Below are positions 35,850-49,654 of a stretch of DNA of 64,000 bases, in pieces. Position numbers and translations under genes: made by a program. The notes under the pieces are model-generated. The model was not told where the DNA came from and ran no database searches. It saw only the letters and a list, made by a program, of their open reading frames with translations. Within the stretch, counting starts at the first letter, position 1. Each line of letters starts with the position of its first letter. Source of the DNA: Rhytidiadelphus loreus (lineage: Eukaryota > Streptophyta > Bryopsida > Hypnales > Hylocomiaceae); contig OX344762.1 in assembly GCA_947034895.1 (NCBI GenBank), positions 7,073,501 to 7,137,500 on the forward strand. The letters run 5' to 3'.

Positions 35850-37662
35850 GGTCAATTATATTGTATATAATAAGTATATGTCAAGTTCATGTCGCTAATT
35901 GGTTATTAACATTATTGAAAAATTGTCGTTTTTAGTCACTAGTTACTAAAATTTAATTTTAGTTTTAGTTTCAAAAAAATATTAGCTAAAAAACTTAATG
36001 AAGATTATAATAGTAACTAAATTCTATCTAAAGTTTTGAGTTGTAATAATCTTGTGAAAATTATAGGAAAAAATAGCACCATTAGTGAAAAATGTAAAAA
36101 TTCCTTTATATTTGTTTATAATCTAGGTATCTAGATACATTTTGAAGAAGAATCTAACCTTCAAAAATATTAAAATAGTTCAACATTTTGATCCTAATGA
36201 ACTTGTAGATTTTGATTCTTTACAAATACTTCTATGTGGCTTAAACCATTGATGTCCCAATCCTTTTCAATTTGCTAAATCACACTTTCATGTATAAATT
36301 GGTTATATAACCTCATTAAAATATTTATTTAAATCCTAAAAGTTCCCATAACAAAAACAACTAGGAAGAAGAAAAATGTTGATTTAGAAACTTTTTTAGC
36401 AAAATAAATTACAACATGAGAAGAATCTAAACATCAAATCTTTATTTTTCCAAGTTTTTTCTTATTTCCATCTTGACATGAACTCATTCAAAACCTTGCA
36501 CAATAGTTATGAAGCACTTAGTAACCACACTAATCGCATTGTTGACAAACTAAAGTCCCAAGGCCATTTTTCTGTCAAAAACAACTCAAAACTATCAACT
36601 CTACTGCATTCATCCAAGAAAATAGAATTTTATTTTTATTTTTTAGAATCTAACCATTGGGTCTTGTAATAAGATCTTGTATAAGACATGTTTGAAAATG
36701 TGTGGAATTTTTTTTATACACTTTGATCATGTTGATTGTAAAATATTGGTGTTCAAAATTAAAAAATTAAAAAAAAAATTTAGCTTGCATAATTAAGTTT
36801 TTAGTTTTTGATTTCCATTAATTTAATCTTTTGCACTACAAAGCTTTGAGGTTTAAATGTTTCTGATGGGGAATTGAGTTGAAAATATAGGAAAAAAAAT
36901 TTAAAACAAAACTCAATAATTTCATTTTTAAGAAAATTTAAGTAGAAGTAGATATAAGGTGTCTGGAAGGAATTTTTTTATTGTTAGTAGTACTAAAATG
37001 GAATTTAAATACGCTTCCAATGTTAAATTTTTGTATCAAGTAATCTACATCTTAGGAATGTTTTAGTTTGAAAAATTATGAAAATTGAATTTGAAAATGA
37101 ATCTTATATGTTATTTTTGCAAGGTGGGTTCCGGAATTGCCACTAATACAAGGCACTTCATAACTTTCACATCACTTATAATCCAAATGGAATGAATCAA
37201 AGCTCTTCAAAAAGATATGAATATATATTATGAAAAATTCATTCTAAAACTTTGAACTTTTAGGGATCAAAGTATAGAACATTGTGGTGGTTTCTTTTGT
37301 TGTGTCATTCTAAAATTTAAAAATCAACACTCCATTGTTATAGGCCCAAACGGTTCAAATTGCTATAAAATATTCAATTTTACAAATTTTATAAAACTTA
37401 AAATAGGAACAAAACCTAAAATTAATAAGCTTCATTTCATTGGTTAGACTTTTATTCAAAAAGACAATTTATATGGCTAAAATCAAATCAAGAAAAATGA
37501 AAAAGAAGAATAAGTTTCTAAACTATACTGCATGGATTTGTCATTTTCTTATATAGGAAAGTTGAAGTTATTACTAGGAAAGAATATCCAATACCGTTCA
37601 TTGAAATTGAATTCAAGCAAGTCCCTCCTAAGAAATCGAGTGGAAAATAGATTTTTCCATCT
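35850..37662. other. AT-rich intergenic DNA
   Basis: No gene is supported. Scattered low-complexity A and T runs are present, with no clear element ends. Confidence 0.4.
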
Positions 37663-37666
37663 TTAA

Positions 37667-38217
37667 CCCTTTAGGGCCTAGCATGCCAATTTTGGTTCTT
37701 TTAAACTGAATTTTGAGAATTGGAACACTCTCTTGGCCTTAATTATTCTTGAAGTGTGAACGAGATGTGAGGGCATGGGTATTTCGCTTCCAATGAGCCA
37801 TTGGCCATCAAATTTGGAGCAATGATGATTTGTCTATGGCAATTTGAAGTTGGGAATTTTAAAGTTTCAAAATGCATTGTGGAACATGTTTCTCTATTGA
37901 ATTTATTTGTGTATAACTAAAGATAGCATGCCAACTTCACCATAATGTTCAATATAATGAACTCTATTTTCAATAAAAACTTCATGGTAAAGTGAGTTTT
38001 TTTATAATTATTATGATTTTTCAAAGACATAAACTTTAAAAAATCATATAAATTTCATTTTTCTCTCAAAAATAATTAAAAAATCATATTAGATAGAAGA
38101 TATGAATGCTTATTTGTGGAAAAATAATAATTTAAATTAAATTCTAAAATTTTAATATGCAAATTTGATTCTATAAAAGTTCAAGAAGTTGCTTGGGGCT
38201 CCTTAGGCCCTAAAGGG
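37667..38217. mobile_element. piggyBac-like element with perfect terminal repeats
   Basis: A 551-bp element lies between TTAA at 37663-37666 and TTAA at 38218-38221. The left end CCCTTTAGGGCCTA and the inverted right end are identical over those 14 bases. The left end continues GCATGCCAATTTTGG, a pattern also seen in the interrupted copy at 63354. No reading frame of note. Confidence 0.8.
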
Positions 38218-38221
38218 TTAA

Positions 38222-39545
38222 ACTTTCTCTAAGAACATTCAAAAGACATTTTTCTTCTTTAAAGGTTCCTATGGTTAACAAAAGACAATAAAGAAATCTA
38301 TGTCTTTTTAAAATATATTTTTGGAGTTGAAAAGTAATCTCTCATAGAGAAGATGTTCCAATATCTATTTGGTTCCTAACAAAAATTTCATTGACAACCT
38401 TGAGGTTGAAAATGGTTTAGCCAATTTTTGAGGTGACTTTGGAGAATTTTGTATTAACAAATATTGGGGTAAAATACTTAGTGATCCCTTGATGATGGAG
38501 TGAGTTTGAAGCCATGATCCCTTAATTAAAATTGAAAACACAATGTAAGTGATAGAACAAAGCCAGGACTAAAAAGTTGGAATGAAGCTTGGATAAAAAT
38601 ATAGAAATTTTGAAGTAACAACAAAAAATAACTAAATTTCAAAGTCAAGACTAAAATTGAAGTCGACAAGAAAATTAAGTACCTTTTCAATTGAAAGAGT
38701 TGAAAAGTTGCTTTAGAAAACTAATAGAAACTTTAGAGGTCTAATAAATTTCTAAAACAAAGCCAAGAAAAAATTGAAATTTAAGAAAAAATGAGAGAAT
38801 TGAAAGGTTTTTGAGTTTGTGGGATAGAATGGTAGGTAGGTAATTTTTGTGGTATAAATTGAAGTATCAACCAACCCGCCACGTGTTTTATATACTTATT
38901 TAGTCAGCTTTAGATGCATAGTTTAGGTACATGGTTGGAAAAAAAATCTTGTATAAAAATCCCCAAGGATTTGGAAAGTAAAAAAATTTAGAATAAGAAT
39001 CCTTATAAATCAATTTTTGTCCTGGTTTCATTCTAAATTTTAGTTGTGGCTTTAAAATTCCATTTATTCAATCTCGACTTCAAATTTTTGTTATTTTTGT
39101 TTTAGATTTGTTCCATTAAATTACTTGTGGCTTCACATGCACCCCATCATCCTAAGGTGGACTCCAAGGCGTGCTCTAAGGTTGTCTTCTAGAGGGAAGT
39201 GCCCTAATTCTATGTACAATACCAAAATGTACATGTAGAACTACAAGGTGTATTGTTCTCCAAAGCTAATACTAGCAATCGTACTTTCAAGGTTCAAATA
39301 TTTGTGTAATAATTCCCATCACTAAGGTCTCCAACCCAATAACCTAGGCCTAGAAAACTTTAGTTGGTTGTCACTAGTAGCGTGAAGAGTAGTGGAGCAA
39401 TAGTTTGAATTTATATATTTTCTACATGTGAATATAATTTATTATTTTCCTATACCAAAACTTTAATTAGAAAAGATATTTATTTGAGTTGTAACTTTGT
39501 AATGATTTGATTGTTCTTGAAGTAGAAGCACCTATTTCTACAAGT
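38222..39545. other. AT-rich intergenic DNA with an old dispersed repeat
   Basis: Positions about 38520-38870 share word patterns with 29270-29620. Part of 39000-39150 looks like the inverse of the same sequence. No gene is supported. Confidence 0.35.
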
Positions 39546-39549
39546 TTAA

Positions 39550-40091
39550 CCCTATAAAATTCAGGTAGGTTCCTATAAAGTCAATTTTCGATGGATGTTC
39601 ACGGAATTTTGACACAAGGTGTGAACACATACCTCCTTAGTGGAATTTTTTTTTCCTTCTAATTGGGTGCCTAGATAAAAAAAATTATGTTGCCTTGAAC
39701 TTTCTAACAATTCACGCAGTTGCGGACAACTTTTGTAAAACTCCTCTTTTACTTTTGAAATTTGGCAGATATGTAACTTACATGATAGAAGATGCAAATA
39801 TAAAAAACAAACCATGTGTATTCTAAAACATCATTCTAGAAGGAGTTAAAGGCTATTGGCCCTGTCGAGCAAGGTAAAAAAAAAATTCTTTTAACTTCAA
39901 ACATTATAATCTTTTGATTGTGCAGTCAAAGTTTCTGAAAAAATTTCCACACATTCCCAAAGTAGTCTAGTAAACATTTTTGTGGTTGAATTTTGAAAAA
40001 AAAACCCTCTTGTTTTCATTTTTTTTTCATTACCCTAAAAAATAGCGATTTTCACAATTTCTGCCAGAAATATGCCTCTGGGCTTTAGGGG
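39550..40091. mobile_element. piggyBac-like element
   Basis: A 542-bp segment lies between TTAA at 39546-39549 and TTAA at 40092-40095. The left end is CCCTATAAAATTCAGG and the inverted right end CCCCTAAAGCCCAGAGG. The latter resembles the left end of 8956-9455. A TTTCTGCCAGAAA-type stretch near the right end recurs near the right end of 54433-55354. It is noncoding. Confidence 0.65.
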
Positions 40092-40095
40092 TTAA

Positions 40096-43000
40096 ATGAC
40101 ATAGTGTACTTCTTGATACCAAAGGCCAAGATTGAATTTTTTTTGCATGGAAGTAAATACAATTAGAGAAGGTTGGGCAAGAAAAAACAAGTTTCTAAGT
40201 ATCAATTCAAGATTATCAAAGTGAGATTGTACTCAGAATCCCTAACCGTTTTCCTTATTTATGTACATGCCCAATACATTTTGAATTTTTTTGTATTTCA
40301 AGATTGGCTTAGGATGCAAGGTTGGGAATGGCCACTTCCACCTTTAGTTTTATAGAGTTGAAATATTATTTTAGCTTAGAGTCTTGGCAATCATTTAAGC
40401 TTATTGTAAAAATTTTGGTACTGAAGACTTTATAGTGGTTCTTGGAGGTGATTTTCTTTGGAATTTATACACATTAGATTTGGGATATCTATTATTGATA
40501 TAGAAAAAGAATTTGATGAATTGAAAAAAATTTAATAGTAGAAAAAAAATATGATTAATAGAAAATAATTCAAAATGAAAAACTTAAGGGCAATAGTAGG
40601 TTAATTCATTTTTTGGTTTCTTTAACTCTAAGGGATGTTTTGATGCAAACTAGTTGAAACTTTACTACATTAATTTGCCTCTAAGAATACCCAAAATTTG
40701 AACTATAATACTAAGCTCATTTATCAACCAAATTGTTCAAGTGAAATATTATTGAGAAGGTGTTACAAATGACTTGAATGAGTTAAGATTCAGTTTTCCA
40801 ATTTAAAACATAAAAAAATACGAAAGGAAGCTATCAAAATTTGTTGTGTAATAGTGTAGTTTGAATAAAAAAAGACAACATTGAAGAAAACAAAAATTAT
40901 GGAGGATGAAAAATGAAGAGAGATATCCTTTTCTTAGCATCAATTTTTTTGTATTAAACTATTAAAAATCATTATTAAAAATCAACATCAATGTGGCCAA
41001 TAGATTCTCCTAAACTTTAGACGGATTAATTCTACCATTAGTTTAGCCTAATGTCCATTTAATGACCTTTGATTAGTCTTCGTAGAAATTTTAGATGTGT
41101 AAAGGTTATTTATAAATCTATTTTGGGTGATTTTAATCCCAATTTATCCATCCCATTGCTAATTTTGATTATTACATCAAGATAGATATTTAATTAATCA
41201 ATCAATCAATTATTTTTTCTATTTATTTTAATAAATAAATGAATTTATTATTTTTGCAAATTTATTGTGATTTGAAGTTATAGGTTTGATATTTGTAAAT
41301 TATATAATTTTATTATCTTTTCTTGATTTGACATTAAGAAGTGGAGATTAATCTTTGTTATTTTAAACTTTAAAATTTGAATTTCTAATTAAAATTTATG
41401 GACTATCTAGAATTAAGGACCTTGAAGAAATGTAAAATGTTTTGAAGAAACAAGGTTTTGTAGTAGCAAAATTTTGAACCATTTTTACTAACTCAAGAAT
41501 GTTTCAAAGTAGAGATATATTAAGATCCAAATAAAATTATATCATTTTTGTGATTGTAATTGCTTTATATTTATATATATAAGATTTAAAAAGCTACTTG
41601 TATAGTAGTTATTATTGATTTTAATCGTTGTAATTGATTTGAAAAGCTACTTATTGAATTAGAAACTAATAGATTAGTCTTTATTTTTAATTGCATAGAT
41701 ATATTTGTGTATTAATCAATTTTTTACTTAATTTTTCATTCTTTTACTATCAATTCCTTTGTCAATAAATATTTTAGAATTAATCAATGAAGTAATATGC
41801 TAGTTGATTTTTTGATTAGCTAATCAATGATTTAATAACTTAGTCCCATAGAAAAAGAAATTTAAAAGATCAAGAAAATCTAAAATAGAACCTCATTTTT
41901 TATTTGAAAGTGTTCTTATAAACTTTAATTATAGGTGAATGCTAATGAAATTGTGCCTTTACATGCTTATATTAGATTAATGTATAGCTTATAATTATTA
42001 TAATATTGGATGCTAGTAGCATCTACATGCTATTAAGTATGCTATTGTGGTAATCAAATTAAATTCTTTTTTATTGAATATATCAAATTTGGAGCACACC
42101 ATAGGCTCATATGTAATATCAACAATAAAAAATTTAGAATTTAATTTTTAAATTCTAATACTACTTAACTTTCTTTTGTTTATGTACATAATTTATTTAA
42201 TTTTCACTAATTAGTATCAATATTTTCACTACAAGTGGTATCAATTCAATTACATGAAGTCCAAGGAATCTTGCAAGATTTGTTTGTTGCATTCAATTTT
42301 CTCATCCATGGCAATTTGTTTTTTTTATTACAAATCCTTCAAATTATCGTGGATTTAAGATTTTAAAAGTTTGATTATTTCATGAGGTGAATGTAAATTA
42401 TGTATTTGGGCACTCCTCTATTATACTTATAGTATATATGTATGTCACATATGAAAAGCTTACAATATCATTTATTTTGACATTGAACTTTACCATCAAA
42501 AGACTATTTTGAAATTGATTTAAGTATTACAATGTTGATTTATTTAACCACTAAACTTCAAAATATTATGAAATACATTTTTTATAAGCACATCCATATT
42601 TTGTTTGAAACCACTTAGTCCTTTAGGGATTAGAGTGTCCTAATTTTGAAAAGATTATCTTTTGCCGATGATATTATTTAGAGAATAAATGTTTATATAT
42701 CATTATCCATTGCAATTATTATCTAAGAAAAATAAAGAACAATATTTTATAATAAAATCTACAATAAATATTAAATACTAATATGAAGTGTAAAATGAAC
42801 ATTTAATACAATAAATAGCATTTTTAGGAAATCACTAAAGAATATACTGTACCTAAATAAGGAAGAATTCATTTATGACAATGAAATTTGTAGATGAGCA
42901 AAATAGGTATGTTTGGAGGGAAAAAAATTAACATGATAGAAATTAACAATAAGAGGTGATTTAACACTCCTTATAGATTTTTCAAAACATGTAAAAAATA

Positions 43001-43723
43001 CATCTAAAAGAAAACATATGCATATGAAAAAAGAAGGTAATATAAGATGATGCAATAAGAAGTTAAGAATAAGAAAAAATTGACATCTATTTGTTGATTT
43101 TTGTGAGCAAAGTGCAAGAAGAAAAATAAATACTTGGTAAAACTAGGAAGACTATTCTTTGATTACTTTGAAGTAGTTTACACATGGCTATATAGGGGTA
43201 AGTGTAACATACATTTTGAAATGGCACTTGTCCAAAAATTTACGTCATAGGTATAAATATTTGATACCTACACAACATTAATTGACATTTATAAAAAGAT
43301 TTATAAATATTAGAGGAATTATACTTAATACTAAAAATAAAAATGAAAACAATGCAATTAAAAGTTATTACTTTATGGGCTAGATTACTTCTTAACAAGG
43401 AACAATTTTTTTTACCATGTTTATTAGAGGAAGATTTTGATGTATTGAGATCCCAATAATAACTTTGATGTAAAAACTTAGAAAAGACTAAATTAAATAC
43501 AACTCTACAAATTAGCCATCATCAAATAATGTTGATGATAGTTTGGATTTTCCAATAATCCACCTTCTCACATCATCAACTATTCTATTGTAGAAATCCA
43601 ATTTTTTCTTCAATTGTTTAATGCTAGATGTACATATAAGCTACTTGTACAATTTAAAAACACCTTATGTACTCCAATAGGACCCCTCTCCTCTCCTTCC
43701 CTTGTGGACAATATCTCTTGTCC
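40096..43723. other. AT-rich gene desert
   Basis: No gene. At 42620-42645 CCTTTAGGGATTAG resembles the right end of the 54433-55354 family, but the tetramer is TTAG and no left end is apparent. Confidence 0.4.
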
Positions 43724-44540
43724 TATTCTCTGAATCCATCATATAGAAGATAAACTCAAATCCATTTTGTACATCAGGCTAAATTTATAGTTACCAAACA
43801 TGAAAAATGCCCACCAAAGTGACCTCTTGGACTACAAAGGGCTTGTTCTCTGAATCCATCATATATTCATATAGAAGTTAAACTTAGATCCATTTTGTAC
43901 ATTAGTCTAAACTTACAATTACCAAACATGAAAAATGCCCCCCCAAAGTGACCTCTTGGACCATAAAAGGCCTGTTCTCTAAATCCATCATATAGAAGAT
44001 AAGCCTAGATTCATTTTGTACATTATTTAGGCTACACCTAGAGTTACCAAATGTAAAAATTGCCCCTCCCCCCAAAGTGACTTCTTGGACTAAAAAGGGC
44101 TTGTTCTCTGAAACCATCATGTAGAAGATAAGTTTAAATTCATTTTGTACTTTAGGCTAAGCTTATAGTTACAGAGTGTGAAAAATGCCCTAAAAAATGC
44201 CCTGCTATACCAGAAAGGGCCTATTCTTTCAATTCATCATATACAAGATAAGCTCAAACCTGAAAATGGCCTCCTAGACTACAGAGGGCATGTTCTTTGG
44301 ATCCATCCTGCAGAAGATATGCTCAACTTTGCTATACTAGAAAGGGCCTATTATTTGAATTCATCATATACAAGATAAGCTCAAACCTGAAAATGGCCTT
44401 CTAGACTACAGAGGGCATGTTCTTTGGATCCATCGTGCAGAAGATAAGCTCAACTTCGTTTTCTACTTTAGGCAAAATGTACTTAAAGTTACCAAGCATG
44501 AAAAACGCCGTGAAAGTGACCTCCTAGACCACAAAGGGTC
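43724..44540. repeat. Minisatellite upstream of the ARID gene
   Basis: TTCTCTGAATCCATCATAT-like landmarks recur near 43724, 43845, 43975, 44104, 44223, 44292, 44350 and 44419. The first units are about 120 to 130 bp. The last four alternate spacings of 69 and 58 bp, so a 127-bp pair was itself duplicated. Units share AAAGTGACCTCTTGGAC and CATTTTGTAC. The array ends about 650 bp before the ARID protein start. Confidence 0.85.
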
Positions 44541-44969
44541 AAAACAAGAAGAAGGAGTCAACACTCATTCGTAGATTTACGAGGCGAAAGCATGTCAAAT
44601 GAAGGAATAGCAAGAATAAGTACAAATCTTCACACTCGTGTAGATCCATGTGTCCCAAAGTAGATGTTAAAAGAAGAAGTCTAGAAGATGTGACATGTGA
44701 TGACACGGCCAAGTTGGGGTTGGCAATAAAAGGAAGACCCAGGTCCCAGCCAGCTTCATTTTCTCCATTTCTCTCTCTCTCTCCCAGCCAGCCAGTTCCT
44801 TCCGCCCTTGGGCTTTCTTTTTTCCCCCTTTCTCCTCCTTCCCTTCTTCCACTCGTGTCTTTGCGCTTTTTTGGTTTTTTTTTCTTTCTGTTTTTCTGTT
44901 TACACTCTCGGCAATGAACTCTCTCTAGGTCTAAGTTTTCCAATTAACTTTTAGCTCCCGAAGAGAATC

Positions 44970-45188
44970 ATGGACCCATGACATCATGGCTGGCTCTTGC
45001 TGCCCTACCCTAGCTCCTGGTTTTCATGGAAGAATTTCAAATGGCAGAAGAGAAGCAGATTAGGGTAGAGCAGCTTGGAGTGAGTTCCCGGAATGGCGAT
45101 GCAGGGGAGGCATCACTGAGATAGCTTCCGAGAGCTTGTGTGCAGAATGGGAAGAAAAATGGCTATGTTGGGGTAGCTAAGGGAGGTG
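44970..45188 (+). promoter_or_regulatory. Probable 5' leader of the ARID gene with many upstream ATGs
   Basis: Between the CT-rich tract near 44760-44900 and the chosen start codon there are at least four upstream ATGs, at 44970, 44978, 44986 and 45026. They open short frames of about 3, 12, 26 and 35 codons, and further small ones follow. All stop before or out of frame with the main start. If this DNA is in the mRNA leader, translation of the main frame would be restrained. The transcription start is not known from the sequence. Confidence 0.45.
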
Positions 45189-48100
45189 ATGCTCGAGGGG
45201 CGGGTGCAGCAGAGCTGGGCGAGGGCGGGGAGGGTGATGGCGAGGCCCTTGGAGATGATGAAGAGTAACAAGCGCAAGGAGGTGGAGGACCTCGGTGGCG
45301 GTGGTGGCAACGAGGAGGAGGAAGAGGAGGAGGAGGAGGGCGTCTCTGGGGTAAGTGAGAAGCGGCTCAAGCTCTATCATGATGCAGAGGAGCTTCCGGG
45401 TGAAAACCGAGCTCTTGGTAGCAGTAGTAGCAGCAGTGACTTGATGGAGAGAGTGAGGAGGCTTTTGGAAGCTCGCAGGAGGAAGGATACACGGCCATTG
45501 CCTGTGAAAATAGGTAACAAGGCAGTGGATCTTGTGGCTTTACATTCTCGTGTGCACACCTTGGGTGGCTTCAGCAAAGTCACGCAAGCTAGGCTCTGGA
45601 GTTCAGTCTCGGAGGCATTAGGATTTGGGGCTCACTGTGGACCTGGCTTGAAGCTTGTGTATGTCAAGTATCTGAAAGCTTTGGAGCTTGATGATCAACA
45701 CTGCAATGAGGTCACTGCAAGGTTAGAGGCTAGTAGCTCCGACCTGGCAAAGCATTCGCAGAATGGGGACACTGATATTTGCAAAGCGAACGACAGTGCC
45801 CCAGCTGCCCCAGCTGGGGCAATGTCAGATGAGGAAGTGATCGGGGATTTGCGAGACAGGGATCACAATCAACTGGAATGTCGACAATCGTTCACTAGTG
45901 AGGATTGGGTGACAACGGATGCTTCATTGGAGCGTCTGGATGGAAACCCTAGTTGTAGAGATGAGGGAGCTCGAGGATTGGACGAAGACCTGGATGGGAG
46001 TTCGGATTGGTATGAAGGAATTAGGGTGGAGAATGTGAAGCAGCAGCGGGAGGCGCTGCGGGGCATGATGGAGTGGATTAGGCGGGTTGCTGTGTGTCCT
46101 GGTGATGATTCTACAATTGAAGGAATTTCAGGGCAAGATGATGTTTGGGCGAGCCAATGCCTAATGTTGACTGCGAAAGTGCGGTCTGTTCTTTGGAAGG
46201 GGCCTGGTCGTGGTGGTCATAGCTTCAATCGGGTTAGTCTCACATTCCTTTTCCTTTCCTATTGATACTGCTTTTGTTATTGCTGAAGATGCTGTCCATC
46301 GCTTTAACATGGGTAGGAATGTGATTTTGGGGAGATCGGTATAGATCAAATCTTTATCACTATGTAGGGATTTCTTATGCATTTTCGAATTGGGAGGTTG
46401 TAGACCAGTACGGAAAGGATAGTAAATAGCCCATTTCCATTCACAGATCAGGAGTCATAGACATTTAGCCCAAGTCCTACTTATACCACTTGCTAATTGA
46501 ATGCCAACCAAGTTTATGAAAAGATGAGTTGCTGTTGGTAACAACAGGATCACATATGAGGGTCGTGATAGGAGACGGGATCACGTCCTTCATGGTTTTA
46601 GTACCTCTATCTTATTGTGCCATTTGTCGTAAGGAGAATGGAGAACTTGAGTCATGCTTCAGAAAAAACTTTTACTTTTTGTGATGCCATGTGGTAGCAA
46701 TGTTTTCCCTTAATTTGTGTTCCTCTTCATTTTGTTTAAATTCATCCATCCTCAGTTTTGTTCTAAATTCATGCCCTTGCCATCTTGTTTAGCTGCAAAG
46801 ATTCCCTATTTGTACTGCAATGTGGTCCTGTCAAGAGGTGATGAACTTACTATCGTAATGCTTCTTCATTGCAGGGGAAACAAGTGCCTTCCCTGTATTA
46901 CGACGACACAGTCCGACCAGACGCCCAAACCCTTGAAAAACTCCGCGCTTCTCGAGAAAGACTGGTCTCTTTTGGATTTCAGCCTCCCCCAGGACCCCAG
47001 TCCCAACACCTAGACAGCTCCTACTGGGGAATAGCAGGGGCTGCTTATCCCGGACAGCGCTCAGGTAGACACGCAGTTAACAATTACAACGATTCGGCCT
47101 TTTCTCGCTACAATCATCAACGAAAAAGGATACCCACAGGGCCAGAAAATCAGGCTGATATTCCCGAGTGGGTTCCTCGTGACAGTGTGCATCGAGGCAG
47201 TGATACCACCCTACTGAACTCAGCTGGAGAGGCTTCTACTAGAAGCGATGATGATGAAAACGACGAAAGGTGTCTTGGTGTAACAGTATATCCTCAAGCA
47301 GGGGCAGTTGATAGTTCATTTAGACCAGTAGGCAGAGGGAGACCGGATTTTTGTGATTGTGAGGAGCCGGGTTCCATACATTGTGTGAGAGTGCATATTG
47401 CAGCTGCAAGGGCGAGGCTTAGGAGCGAACTGGGACCAGCTTTTGTGGACATGGGGTTTCATCAGATGGGGGAGTGTGTTGCTGACGATTACTGGAGCAG
47501 GGAGGACGAACGAACGTTCAGACTGGTTACACGGTCACACTCGGCTTCCAAAAGCAGCAACTTTTGGGACTTCCTTCCGGATGCCTTACCTCACAAAACG
47601 AGGATGGAACTTAATAGTTATTATTTCAACGTGTTTGTGTTGCGTCGTCGAGCTCTTCAGAACAGATTAAGGGACTGTAAGATTGACAGTGATGATGACG
47701 AGGGTGAGTTGCCAGGTGAGAGTGAGGAAAGTGAGTATGGGTCCACGGATGACGAAGACGAAGAGGAGGACGACGAGGATGATTTCAGCGATGGGGCGGA
47801 GGATGGTGGAAGTGAGGGTGTGCCGGATACCTTTCCATTGAAGGCTCCAATGGATGCAGGAATGCTGAAATACAGACCTCTTCCAGTGTTCAACTACAGT
47901 CCTGCGGAGGAGGTGGCCCCTAGTAGAGCGCAGCTAGGCGTGGGGTTAGAAGACACCGAAAGTCCTGCTAAGGATCTTATGGATCGATTAGCACCCGAGC
48001 ATGCAGACAACTCACACGTTGTGTTGATGTGGGATGACAAGCACCTTGAGCCTAGCACTTTAGTGCGCGATGGACGGCAGTGGGAGGAGCACCCTGATTG

Positions 48101-48314
48101 GGGTGGCAGGGACCACCCGGAGGTCAGTCCGGTTCTCGGCGAGGCTGTACAAAATAGGCAGTTATCACCGCCCAAGGAAGATGTCCGACAAGGAGCTGTT
48201 CTGACGGATTTGTGGACCCCGAGTATGGAGATGGCCCCTAAGCGGGAGAAGGACAAGCTTCTCTCCACGAATGGGATGATCTTAGAACTATTTGGTGATG
48301 ATGTAAGATACTGA
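45189..48314 (+). CDS. ARID-ELM2-SANT domain chromatin protein, two exons
   Basis: Exon 1 is 45189-46232 and exon 2 is 46875-48314, with a 642-bp phase-0 GT-AG intron; the product is 827 residues. After a Glu- and Ser-rich start, residues about 84-167 match an ARID DNA-binding domain (LHSRVHTLGGFSKVTQARLW, then LKLVYVKYLKALE). Around 432-448 the motif KRIPTGPENQADIPEW marks an ELM2 domain. CDCEEPGSIHCVRVHI at about 508-524 is a motif I recall from plant members. Residues about 548-613 form a SANT/Myb-like domain (WSREDERTF, then NSYYFNVFVLRRR). A long acidic run follows. Plant proteins with this order are nuclear and thought to act in chromatin complexes. The first in-frame ATG is used; another Met 16 residues on is possible. 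Confidence 0.88.
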
Positions 48315-49640
48315 AGCAATGATCTCAGGGTTCTCATGTTCATATTTACAGCTTTGAAGTTTTGGGCTGCTGTTTGGCTGCTGCTGTGTCTATGTTATGA
48401 AATTGCTTTTGCCAAGATCCTGTTTTTTGCTGCACAGCACTCTACCAACTCCAACCCTCTTGGTGTGTAGTGTGAATGTGCAGATCTGTCCGATGCAGAA
48501 TGAAACGTCCATGTTTGCCAATCGATCAAGTTGGTTGGAATTGACAACATCTTGCCCACGACCTGCATGCCGTCTCTGGGTTCATCCCTGTAAACATCAT
48601 CTTATTATTTGGTCTCTTTTTTTTCCACTGTAGTCTAGTTTTTGAAGATGATGTTGAATACCGAGAAGATGACTTTGTCGTTTAGAGGCTTTGGATGTGG
48701 CTTTTCTGTCGCATTATGATCAAGGCATCCTGCTGCAGGTTGTAGCCAAGACCTGACCATCATTTGCTATATCCTCGAAGCTCCTGCATGGAGATTCTTC
48801 GACCAATTATTTTGCTGTTAAGCAAGGCACTTGTTTGAGTTGGTTCATTCCTCAAGCATGAAACTATTTGCGTAGGATGAGAACATCCTTTTCTCCCACT
48901 TGAGCTTCCCAACTGAGAACAGGCTAAATTTGTTGTTTTGGATTTGGATCTGGATCTTGCTCCTTTGATTTTGTGTTTATACCCATTAGCTTTGCTATTT
49001 CTTGTGCTGTGAGTTGTGTATTATGCAGTTTTATGTTTGCTTTCTTTACCCTGTAATCATGTGCTGGGATCAGTTTTGTTGGAAGCACCAGCTATTATTT
49101 GATGTGTATCTTCAACTTTACAGTGTAATTAAGACTTGGTAATTTTACTACCTGTGTACACGGTACCACAGTGAAATATATAGTGACGAACTCAGAGTTG
49201 GATTTTGGGAAGAACCAGATTCCCTTTTTATAAGTGCTCACTCTTATTGTAGGGAGCATAATACTGTAGAAGGGAGGCTTCTATCACCCCAAAATAGACA
49301 CCATCTATGGGAACCACCGTTTGAGATATTTTTGGGGATGTTTTTGGAGTTTTACCTGCTATTTTCCTTCAATTCCCATATTGAAGCAGTTTATAAATTA
49401 CTAAGTCCGTTTTTTTTCTCTGTTTTTCATGTTTTCCACTAGAAATAGAATTTTTTCAGATTTTTTCACCCATTTTTTTCCCAATGTCTTCAAATTGCAA
49501 TTGGTTTCATGGTGTAATTGTGAAGCCTCTTAGGGAAACAACAATATTAATTTATTGATCAGTTGAATCCCACATCCCTATTCCAATTGAACCTTCACTA
49601 TGTTGTGTAGTGTGAATGTAGTTGTAAACTGGATTTGAAA
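48315..49640. other. 3' region of the ARID gene and intergenic DNA
   Basis: The composition stays gene-like to about 49200, which suggests a long 3' untranslated region or downstream sequence. No further reading frame is convincing. Confidence 0.4.
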
Positions 49641-49654
49641 ATTGGGATTTACAA

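Noticed and set aside
44539..44943. 134-codon minus-strand frame rich in Lys, Arg and Glu
   Set aside because: It is the antisense of the CT-rich tract ahead of the ARID gene; the composition explains the open frame.
47657..48343. Two minus-strand frames of 78 and 149 codons
   Set aside because: They lie antisense to the well-supported second exon of the ARID-ELM2-SANT gene; the serine run mirrors the acidic codons.
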